DNA of 12,000 nt from Burkholderiales bacterium. GTDB taxonomy: Bacteria; Pseudomonadota; Gammaproteobacteria; Burkholderiales; Casimicrobiaceae. Positions 1 through 4,968 of the stretch are shown piece after piece (position 1 is the stretch's first letter; each line of letters starts with the position of its first letter). The stretch is from assembly GCA_031257235.1 (NCBI GenBank), contig JAIRPA010000186.1, positions 1 to 12,000 on the forward strand, given 5' to 3'. The notes beneath the pieces are model-generated. The model was not told the origin of the DNA, searched no databases, and saw only the letters and a list, made by a program, of their open reading frames with translations. The translations under genes and the position numbers were made by a program.

Positions 1-144
1 GACTTAAAAGCGCGTCCGATATTTCATCATGTGCGCGATTCGATTGAAGCACATTTAACGATTGTGTTTGCGGCATTGGCAATGGCGCGTGAGATCGAAA
101 GGGCGAGGCAAGCCTCGCCCCTACGACTGATTCCTGACTTCTGA
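1..144 (+). pseudogene. C-terminal stub of an IS4/IS1634-type transposase, truncated
   Basis: The frame is open from the first base of the window and stops at a TGA at 142-144. Its first 33 or so codons read KARPIFHHVRDSIEAHL followed by TIVFAALAMA, the conserved C-terminal signature of DDE transposases of the IS4/IS1634 group (KARPI[FY]H..R..IEAHL.IVFAALA). In intact members this block is followed by a further basic stretch and several dozen residues. Here the reading runs instead into the palindromic repeat at 101-125 and the heptamer array behind it, so the last 15 codons are repeat-derived. I therefore call it a remnant whose 3' end was replaced by repeat DNA; the 5' part lies outside the window and may or may not be intact. 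The family assignment comes from memory of the motif. Confidence 0.6.
101..125. repeat. 25-bp palindromic repeat, copy 1
   Basis: A 9-bp perfect inverted repeat (GGGCGAGGC / GCCTCGCCC) separated by AA, followed by CTACG. The exact reverse complement of all 25 bases occurs at 11930-11954. It interrupts the transposase remnant. The shape (GC-rich stem, tiny loop, intergenic, several orientations) is that of REP-like elements. Confidence 0.8.
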
Positions 145-162
145 TCCCTGACCCCTGAAACG
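128..162 (+). repeat. Heptamer tandem repeat, five degenerate units
   Basis: Five consecutive 7-base units all starting with TGA, consensus TGAyyCC, beginning at 128, 135, 142, 149 and 156. The last unit (TGAAACG) is the most divergent. A second five-unit array with the same period lies at 3768-3802, and a two-unit array lies at 651-664. Confidence 0.75.
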
Positions 163-182
163 CAGAATCCGCACCGCCGTTT

Positions 183-623
183 CTATCGCGTTGTGGACAT
201 ATTCGCCGCGGGGGAGGACAAAAGCGCCAACAAAATAGGCAGCACATAAACGACCACGATGTGGCTTAAAACAAGATTAAAAAAGATTTTGGACTTCGTG
301 TGGTTTTCGGGGAACTCAAAAAACCGCGCCGAACGAACAATGATGTACGTCACCGCCAACATGCCGTGCAACACATAAATGAAATGAATGGAAAATAAGG
401 TAATCCCGTTCAAATCGCCGTAATTCAAGACGACTCCAAAAAAATAATAAAGCGGAAAAAAGTGGAGGAGCGCGACCCCCACGCACAAAAGATATTTCGC
501 CCACTTTCTCCAACGATACTGTTCGGCAATAAAAGTGAAGGCGTACCCCTCCCACGTGGGCAACGCAATCAACACGAAAAAATAAATAAGTAAAGCCATC
601 TCTGAAACACGAACGGAAAGCAT
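183..623 (-). CDS. Hypothetical four-helix integral membrane protein
   Basis: Encodes 146 residues of unrecognised family. Four hydrophobic segments are visible from the ATG at 623: about residues 9-24 (ALLIYFFVLIALPTW), 42-66 (LLCVGVALLHFFPLYYFFG), 75-97 (LFSIHFIYVLHGMLAVTY) and 114-136 (FNLVLSHIVVVYVLPILLAL), with short charged loops such as EQYRWRKWAK after helix 1. It is probably a small inner-membrane protein with four transmembrane helices. I chose the ATG at 623 because AAGGA lies seven bases upstream; an in-frame GTG at 650 would add nine residues but has no better ribosome site. The gene is flanked on both sides by repeats and has no clear operon partner. No signal peptide cleavage site or catalytic motif is evident, so no function is offered. 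Confidence 0.65.
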   Translation of the reverse strand: MLSVRVSEMALLIYFFVLIALPTWEGYAFTFIAEQYRWRKWAKYLLCVGVALLHFFPLYYFFGVVLNYGDLNGITLFSIHFIYVLHGMLAVTYIIVRSARFFEFPENHTKSKIFFNLVLSHIVVVYVLPILLALLSSPAANMSTTR

Positions 624-650
624 GGATTGATCCTTATATTCGGGACGCAC

Positions 651-664
651 TGATCCCTGAAACG
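651..664 (+). repeat. Two-unit heptamer repeat
   Basis: TGATCCC followed by TGAAACG, the same two unit types found in the array at 128-162. It abuts the composite hairpin repeat at 663-734. Confidence 0.5.
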
Positions 665-734
665 CAAAAAAGGATCAGGCTTTGCCTGTCCTTTTTTGGA
701 TCACCAAACCGCCAAAAAGTACCACTTTTTGGCG
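663..734 (-). repeat. Composite two-hairpin repeat, copy 1 (reverse)
   Basis: Read on the minus strand: hairpin 1 is CGCCAAAAAGT, loop GGT, ACTTTTTGGCG (734 to 710, perfect 11-bp stem). A 9-base linker follows, then hairpin 2 (700 to 663) with arms AAAAAAGGA+CAGGC and GCCTG+A+TCCTTTTTT around an AAA loop, the single A being bulged. The copy is 72 bp, the same length as the copy at 3631-3702, with hairpin 1 identical and hairpin 2 differing by paired substitutions. It begins 32 bases past the yajQ stop and could serve as that gene's terminator, though its stems carry internal rather than trailing U runs. Confidence 0.8.
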
Positions 735-766
735 TTGAGTGTAGGGGTTTACTTTTTGCCGCCGGG

Positions 767-1252
767 TTAATCCCTGAAATTTTGATACTGCAACGGATAA
801 TCCGTGATGCTTTTTTTCACCAATGCGATGGCGTTTTGAAGGTCGTCTCTTTTGGCGCCGGTGACGCGAACGCTGTCGCCTTGAATGGAGGCTTGAACTT
901 TCATCTTGCTGTCTTTAATCAGCTTGATGATTTTTTTGCCTAAATCCTGCTCCACACCGGCGCGCACCGTAATGGCTTGCTTGACCTTATTGCCCGATAT
1001 TTTTTCTTTATTGCCGTCTTTTAGGGCACGGACATCCACGCTACGCTTGGTCAAACGTCCGACAATCACGTCTTTGATTTGATCCAATTTAAAATCATCG
1101 TCCGCAAAAAGCGTTAAGGTTTTATCGGCATATTCGACGCGCGCGTCAGAGCCTTTAAAATCAAAGCGATTACCGATTTCTTTATTGGCTTGGTCGACCG
1201 CGTTTCTAACTTCAACTTCGTTGATTTCCGAGACTATATCAAAAGAGGGCAT
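767..1252 (-). CDS. yajQ: YajQ family nucleotide-binding protein
   Basis: A 161-residue protein, the normal length for YajQ (UPF0234), opening with the family start MPSFDIVSE and containing NAVDQANKEI, RFDFKGSDA, TLFADDDFKL, KIIKLIKDSKMKVQASIQG, VRVTGAKRDDLQ and the terminal NFRD. The fold in this family is two ferredoxin-like/KH-like repeats; members bind nucleic acid, and some, including the Xanthomonas and Pseudomonas homologues, bind cyclic di-GMP and act as effectors. Function in this organism is inferred. I start it at the ATG at 1252 from family homology; the frame continues upstream to an ATG at 1318, but those 22 codons are formed by the argG terminator hairpin and are not protein-like. 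No Shine-Dalgarno sequence precedes 1252. It lies 65 bases downstream of argG on the same strand, an arrangement I recall from betaproteobacteria. Confidence 0.93.
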   Translation of the reverse strand: MPSFDIVSEINEVEVRNAVDQANKEIGNRFDFKGSDARVEYADKTLTLFADDDFKLDQIKDVIVGRLTKRSVDVRALKDGNKEKISGNKVKQAITVRAGVEQDLGKKIIKLIKDSKMKVQASIQGDSVRVTGAKRDDLQNAIALVKKSITDYPLQYQNFRD

Positions 1253-1264
1253 GGTATTTAAAAA

Positions 1265-1294
1265 ATAATAAGGATAAGAAAAAACCGCCGACAA
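1265..1294 (-). promoter_or_regulatory. Candidate sigma70 promoter of yajQ, overlapping the argG terminator
   Basis: On the minus strand TTGTCG (1294-1289) and TATTAT (1270-1265) are 18 bases apart. A start about seven bases past the -10 would leave a leader of only some six bases before the yajQ ATG, consistent with the missing ribosome site. The -35 falls in the terminator hairpin, so match quality there is partly forced. Confidence 0.35.
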
Positions 1295-1305
1295 ATTGCC
1301 GGCGG
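1279..1305 (-). terminator. Rho-independent terminator of argG
   Basis: Minus-strand stem CCGCCGGC / GTCGGCGG (eight pairs including one G-U), loop AATTT, followed directly by TTTTTT. It begins 13 bases after the argG stop codon. Confidence 0.85.
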
Positions 1306-1317
1306 AGAAAAAGAGCA

Positions 1318-2547
1318 TTACTTCAAGGTGCGCTTATGAAGTGCCGCGATGCGTAAGCGAAGCGCGTTTAATTTAATAAAGCCTTCGCCGTCTTTTTGGT
1401 TGTACGCGCCGCCGTCTTCTTCAAAAGTGACCACTTGAGAATCATATAAAGAATCTTTCGGTGAGGTGCGACCGACGCAAGTGACCGTGCCTTTATATAA
1501 TTTCATGCGCACGGTGCCGTTGACGTATTCTTGAGAGGCGTCAATCAAGCCTTGTAAAAGAATGCGCTCCGGGCTAAACCAATAGCCGTTATAAATCATG
1601 CGGGCGTAACGCGGCATTAAGTCGTCTTTCAACGCCACCACTTCACGATCCAGCGTTAAAGATTCCATCGCGCGATGCGCTTTTAACATGATCGTGCCGC
1701 CGGGCGTTTCGTAGCATCCGCGGGATTTCATCCCGACGTAACGATTTTCGACCAAATCCAACCGACCCACGCCGTGTTTGCCGCCGATTTTGTTTAAAGT
1801 ACTCAACGCTTCGGCGGGGGTGACGGGTTTGCCGTCAATCGCCACGATGTCTCCTTTTTTGTAGGTCAGTTCCACCACTTGAGGGGTGGCAGGCGCTTTT
1901 TCCGGGGAGACGGTGGTGCGCCACATGGAATCTTCCGGCGTGAAATTCGGGTCTTCGAGAATTCCGCCTTCGTAGCTGATGTGCAACATGTTGGCGTCCA
2001 TCGAATAGGGGGCGGCACCTTTACGCTTTTTGAAATCAACGGGAATTCCGTGCTTGTCCGCGTAAGCCAATAATTTTTCGCGCGAGAGTAAATCCCATTC
2101 GCGCCACGGCGCAATGACTTTGATGTTCGGGTTCAAGGCATACGCGCCCATTTCAAAGCGGACTTGATCGTTGCCTTTACCGGTGGCGCCGTGAGAAATA
2201 GCGTCGCCTTTGGTTTTCTTGGCGATCTCAATTAAATGTTTGGCGATTAAAGGACGCGCAATGGAGGTGCCTAATAAATATTCGCCTTCATAAACCGCGT
2301 TGGCGCGAAACATCGGGAAGACGAAATCACGCACGAATTCTTCGCGTAAGTCTTTAATGAAAATGTTTTCTTCTTTGATGCCAAGTTTTAAGGCTTTTTT
2401 ACGCGCCGGCTCAAGCTCTTCGCCTTGACCAATATCGGCGGTAAACGTCACGACTTCACACTGATAAGTATCTTGCAACCACTTCAAAATCACCGAAGTG
2501 TCAAGACCGCCTGAATAGGCTAATACCACACGTTTAATTTTGCTCAT
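1318..2547 (-). CDS. argG: Argininosuccinate synthase
   Basis: Joins citrulline and aspartate, using ATP, to give argininosuccinate, the penultimate step of arginine synthesis; cytoplasmic homotetramer in the family. The 409-residue product is full length for the shorter class of the enzyme (not the longer E. coli form). Visible signatures are the ATP pyrophosphatase P-loop AYSGGLDTS near residues 10-18, SHGATGKGNDQVRFE around 118-133, and DANMLHISYEGGILEDP in the aspartate/citrulline region. The ATG at 2547 has AAGGA six bases upstream. It lies 106 bases downstream of argF on the same strand and could be co-transcribed with it; the GC-rich gap holds a weak bulged hairpin followed by GGTTTTAATAT but no convincing terminator or promoter. 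Its own terminator follows at 1305-1279. Confidence 0.97.
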   Translation of the reverse strand: MSKIKRVVLAYSGGLDTSVILKWLQDTYQCEVVTFTADIGQGEELEPARKKALKLGIKEENIFIKDLREEFVRDFVFPMFRANAVYEGEYLLGTSIARPLIAKHLIEIAKKTKGDAISHGATGKGNDQVRFEMGAYALNPNIKVIAPWREWDLLSREKLLAYADKHGIPVDFKKRKGAAPYSMDANMLHISYEGGILEDPNFTPEDSMWRTTVSPEKAPATPQVVELTYKKGDIVAIDGKPVTPAEALSTLNKIGGKHGVGRLDLVENRYVGMKSRGCYETPGGTIMLKAHRAMESLTLDREVVALKDDLMPRYARMIYNGYWFSPERILLQGLIDASQEYVNGTVRMKLYKGTVTCVGRTSPKDSLYDSQVVTFEEDGGAYNQKDGEGFIKLNALRLRIAALHKRTLK

Positions 2548-2653
2548 GAAAATTCCTTAACTATATTAAAACCGGCGCGCTTATCCGCGGCCGCCGACCC
2601 GGCGCCGGCGTGTTTGGGTTGTTGAATCGACAAACGACGCCGTAACGCGCATT

Positions 2654-3580
2654 TTAATCCGTTTTAACGACACCCAACAGCAGAAATTCGATCAACGCTT
2701 TTTGCGCGTGCAGTCGATTTTCGGCTTCCGCCCAAACCAGACTTTGTCCGCCGTCGATGACCTCTGCGGTGACTTCCTCACCGCGATGCGCCGGCAGGCA
2801 GTGCATGAAGACCGCGTTGGGCGCGGCGTGACCCATCAGTTCGCCGGTGACCTGAAAACCCTCAAACGCGCGTCGGCGTTTTGCGTTTTCCGCCTCCTGC
2901 CCCATGCTGACCCAAACATCGGTGGAAACCAGCGCCGCGTTTTTCATGGCGTCGGCAGGATCGGCACAAAATTCAAGATGTGTTTTTTCTTTTTCGGACA
3001 AACGCGACATATCCACGCGATACCCTTCGGGTGCGGCATAGCGAACGGCAAAATCCATCACCGCCGCCGCCTGTATCCACGAATAAAGCATATTGTTGGC
3101 GTCGCCGATCCACGTGACCGTTTTTCCGGCAATACTGCCGCGATGTTCAAAAAAAGTATAAAGATCGGTCAACACCTGACAGGGATGATGCTCGTCGGTC
3201 AAGCCGTTGATGACCGGCACCCGCGAATATTCGGCAAAAGTCTCCACCATCTTTTGGTGAAAGGTGCGGATCATCACGCCGTCCGCCATCGAGGAAATGA
3301 CGCGCGCGGTGTCGGGAACCGGTTCTCCCCGCGCGATTTGGGTGTCGTTGCCGGACAAAACCACGGCATTGCCGCCTAACTGCATGATGCCGATTTCAAA
3401 CGAAACGCGCGTGCGGGTCGACGCCTTTTCAAAAATCATCGCCAAGGTTTTGCCCTTGAGCGTATTGGCGTATTGCCCCGCATAAACGCGCTCTTTTAAG
3501 AGCCGCGCGCGCGAGAAAAGATAAGTGATGTCCTGACGGGAAAGGTCGGCAAAGGTTAAAAAATGTTTCGGAGCAGTCAT
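2654..3580 (-). CDS. argF: Ornithine carbamoyltransferase (anabolic type)
   Basis: Transfers the carbamoyl group of carbamoyl phosphate to ornithine, giving citrulline for ArgG, encoded next downstream. The 308-residue product matches the usual length. Active-site motifs are all present: carbamoyl-phosphate loop STRTR at residues 54-58, HPCQ at 132-135, the GDANNM turn at 159-164 before the ornithine domain, and the ornithine-binding HCLP at 260-263 in HCLPAHRGEEV. I start at the ATG at 3580 because MTAPKHFLTFADLS aligns with the family start; an in-frame GTG at 3628 overlaps the presumed -10 box and would add unconserved residues. No clear Shine-Dalgarno sequence precedes 3580. The presumed promoter abuts a composite repeat. 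No convincing ArgR operator was seen. Confidence 0.96.
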   Translation of the reverse strand: MTAPKHFLTFADLSRQDITYLFSRARLLKERVYAGQYANTLKGKTLAMIFEKASTRTRVSFEIGIMQLGGNAVVLSGNDTQIARGEPVPDTARVISSMADGVMIRTFHQKMVETFAEYSRVPVINGLTDEHHPCQVLTDLYTFFEHRGSIAGKTVTWIGDANNMLYSWIQAAAVMDFAVRYAAPEGYRVDMSRLSEKEKTHLEFCADPADAMKNAALVSTDVWVSMGQEAENAKRRRAFEGFQVTGELMGHAAPNAVFMHCLPAHRGEEVTAEVIDGGQSLVWAEAENRLHAQKALIEFLLLGVVKTD

Positions 3581-3618
3581 GGCCGGTTTGAATGGTTGGG
3601 TTAATGAGAAAGCGTTGA

Positions 3619-3627
3619 ATTTTAGCA
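3619..3627 (-). promoter_or_regulatory. Extended -10 promoter candidate for argF
   Basis: Minus-strand TGCTAAAAT is an extended -10 (TG, one base, then TAAAAT, five of six to consensus). The matching -35 position would fall inside hairpin 1 of the composite repeat at 3631-3702 and shows no consensus. A start near 3612 would give a leader of about 32 bases. Confidence 0.45.
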
Positions 3628-3630
3628 CGA

Positions 3631-3702
3631 CGCCAAAAAGTGGTACTTTTTGGCGGTTGTGATTTCCAAAAAAGTACCGGCAAAGCCGGATACTTTTTTG
3701 CG
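3631..3702 (+). repeat. Composite two-hairpin repeat, copy 2
   Basis: Hairpin 1 is CGCCAAAAAGT, loop GGT, ACTTTTTGGCG (3631-3655). A 9-base linker follows, then hairpin 2 (3665-3702) with arms AAAAAAGTA+CCGGC and GCCGG+A+TACTTTTTT around AAA, the single A bulged. It is 72 bp like copy 1, and hairpin 2 is identical to that of copy 3. It lies immediately upstream of the argF promoter, so it cannot be an argF terminator. Confidence 0.85.
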
Positions 3703-3717
3703 GGAAAGGCGGGCTGG

Positions 3718-3758
3718 ATTCTGCGACTTCGCCTGCTATGGCAGGCTACGCGCAGAAT
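3718..3758. repeat. Long interrupted palindrome
   Basis: Outer arms ATTCTGCG (3718-3725) and CGCAGAAT (3751-3758) enclose an inner perfect hairpin GCCTGC, TATG, GCAGGC (3731-3746). A fragment CGCAGAATCC recurs at 161-170 next to the first heptamer array, in the orientation of the right arm. It is another candidate member of the intergenic palindrome family. Confidence 0.7.
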
Positions 3759-3767
3759 GACGCGCTC

Positions 3768-3802
3768 TGATCCCTGATTCCTGACCTCTGATGCCTGATT
3801 TT
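3768..3802 (+). repeat. Heptamer tandem repeat, five units
   Basis: Five 7-base units beginning TGA at 3768, 3775, 3782, 3789 and 3796, consensus TGAyyCC, with the last unit diverging to TGATTTT. It has the same unit, number and period as the array at 128-162. Confidence 0.75.
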
Positions 3803-3873
3803 CCCCCCGATCAAAAACTGTCCATCCGATGAACGCGCGGAATCCTCGTCGTTTTTTTGAATAATTCACGGAC

Positions 3874-3896
3874 TTATCCACAATTTTTGTGGATGA
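3874..3896. promoter_or_regulatory. Inverted pair of DnaA-box-like 9-mers
   Basis: TTATCCACA at 3874-3882 is a perfect match to the strict DnaA box, and TGTGGATGA at 3888-3896 is a one-mismatch box on the other strand (TCATCCACA), five bases apart. The pair also forms an 8-bp hairpin ATCCACAA, TTT, TTGTGGAT. It lies about 60 bases upstream of the xth -35 element. Binding by DnaA is inference; a simple hairpin role is the alternative. Confidence 0.45.
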
Positions 3897-3956
3897 ATCT
3901 TTTTGCGGAGCTTTTGGCTTTGTCGCGGGCAGACAACCCCCGCGTTGCCACACCAA

Positions 3957-3985
3957 TTGAAAGGGTGAGATAAAGCTCTCATAAT
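3957..3985 (+). promoter_or_regulatory. Sigma70 promoter of xth, predicted leaderless
   Basis: TTGAAA (3957-3962) and CATAAT (3980-3985) with the optimal 17-base spacer. The xth ATG begins seven bases after the -10, exactly where transcription is expected to start, and no Shine-Dalgarno sequence precedes it. Confidence 0.65.
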
Positions 3986-3991
3986 ACCGCC

Positions 3992-4771
3992 ATGAAAATT
4001 ATTTCTTGGAACGTTAATTCGCTCAATGTTCGCCTTCCGCGCGTGTTGGCGTTGCTGGAACGCCATGCGCCGGACGTGGTTTGTTTGCAGGAAATCAAAG
4101 CCGAGACCGCGCGATTCCCGACGGAAGTCTTTGAATCGGCAGGGTATAAGGCGGAATGTCATGGTCAAAAGACCTACAACGGCGTCGCGCTTTTGGTCAA
4201 AAGTCCTGCCGCGCCGACAGACGTTTTGCGCGGCATTCCCGACGGCGACGAAGACTTCCAAGCCCGCGTGATTGCGGCAACGGTGTTAGGCGTTCGCGTT
4301 TTTTCCGTGTACGTCCCCAACGGGCAGGAAGTCGGTAGCGATAAATACGGCTATAAACTTTCGTGGCTTCGGCGGTTCACGCGCTATTTGATCGAATCCC
4401 ACAAGCATTACGAGCGCATTATTGTTGCGGGAGATTTTAATATTGTCCCGGATGACCGCGATATTTGGGACGCTCATGCTTGGCGCGGGAAGATTTTATG
4501 TTCCGACGACGAGCGTGCCGCGTATCGAGCGGTGCTGTCCACGGGATTGTCGGACAGCTTTAGATTGTTTGATCAGCCGGCAGGGGTGTACAGCTGGTGG
4601 GATTATCGACAGTTGGGCTTTCAAAAAAATCACGGGATGAGGCTTGATCATATTTTGCTTTCCTCTTCGCTTGCCGATCAATGTGTGTCAAGCGGGATCG
4701 ACCGCGATGAACGCAAGGGCGAGAAGCCTTCCGACCACGCGCCCGCCGTGGCGGAAATAACGGGAGTTTAG
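3992..4771 (+). CDS. xth: Exodeoxyribonuclease III (AP endonuclease)
   Basis: Mg-dependent nuclease of the exonuclease III/AP endonuclease family, which nicks 5' to abasic sites in base-excision repair and removes 3' blocking groups. The 259 residues cover the whole fold. Catalytic residues are visible: N7 in ISWNVNS, metal-binding E34 in CLQEIKAE, Y107 in VYVPNG, D148 and N150 in AGDFNIVP, D219 and H220 in RLDHIL, and the general-base pair D248-H249 in SDHAP. The start is the only ATG fitting the family N terminus MKIISWNVNS. It has no ribosome-binding site and sits at the predicted transcription start of its promoter. It stands alone, divergent from argF and convergent with the small RNA at 4791-4965, whose 3' end lies 19 bases past its stop. 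I cannot separate ExoA-like from Xth-like paralogues here. Confidence 0.94.
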   Translation: MKIISWNVNSLNVRLPRVLALLERHAPDVVCLQEIKAETARFPTEVFESAGYKAECHGQKTYNGVALLVKSPAAPTDVLRGIPDGDEDFQARVIAATVLGVRVFSVYVPNGQEVGSDKYGYKLSWLRRFTRYLIESHKHYERIIVAGDFNIVPDDRDIWDAHAWRGKILCSDDERAAYRAVLSTGLSDSFRLFDQPAGVYSWWDYRQLGFQKNHGMRLDHILLSSSLADQCVSSGIDRDERKGEKPSDHAPAVAEITGV

Positions 4772-4790
4772 CCCGCAACGCCCATCAAAA

Positions 4791-4965
4791 TGCCCCCGCC
4801 TGTGTCGCTAAGACCTCATCTTGAACCGAAGTTCAAGAGGGCTGCGTGACGAGACTTTTAGAGATATTCACGAAGAACATCGCACACCGGTCTCAGAAGT
4901 CGGCAGCCAAGCACAAAGGCATTGGTTCAAAGAATATACAGTCTTTGGCGAACACCGCAGGGGCA
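4791..4965 (-). ncRNA. ssrS: Candidate 6S RNA
   Basis: 6S RNA binds the sigma70 holoenzyme by mimicking an open promoter. I read it on the minus strand. The 5' end TGCCCCTGCGGTGTTCGC pairs with the 3' end GCGACACAGGCGGGGGCA as a closing stem with small bulges; the 5' end resembles the E. coli 6S start CUGAGAUGUUCGC. On the 3' side of the central loop sits hairpin CTTGAAC, TTCG, GTTCAAG (4835 to 4818), whose 7-bp stem equals the E. coli 6S hairpin CUUGAAC/GUUCAAG in the same relative place. The terminal arm is built of GGCTGC/GCAGCC, GAGAC/GTCTC and hairpin GATGTTC, TTCGT, GAATATC. Length is 175 nt against about 184 in E. coli. TTTT follows the closing stem. The 5' side of the bubble does not match well, so the call rests on architecture, not overall identity. 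No known ssrS neighbour (zapA, ygfA) is seen. Confidence 0.62.
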
Positions 4966-4968
4966 GTA

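Noticed and set aside
128..162. CRISPR array
   Set aside because: Units are 7 bases with no spacers, so this is a short tandem repeat.
1253..1318. N-terminal extension of YajQ from an ATG overlapping the argG stop
   Set aside because: The 22 codons are made of the argG terminator and an A/T-rich spacer, and the family start is at 1252.
2702..3379. 225-codon open frame on the plus strand across argF
   Set aside because: It lies wholly antisense to a clear ornithine carbamoyltransferase gene, and its His/Arg-rich product is typical of shadow frames in this base composition.
3611..3630. ArgR operator at the argF promoter
   Set aside because: TTGAATTTTAGCA resembles one half of the E. coli ARG box, but the second half does not match.
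3874..3896. Replication origin
   Set aside because: Only two DnaA-like boxes, with no further box cluster, no AT-rich unwinding region and no dnaA/dnaN/gyrB neighbours.
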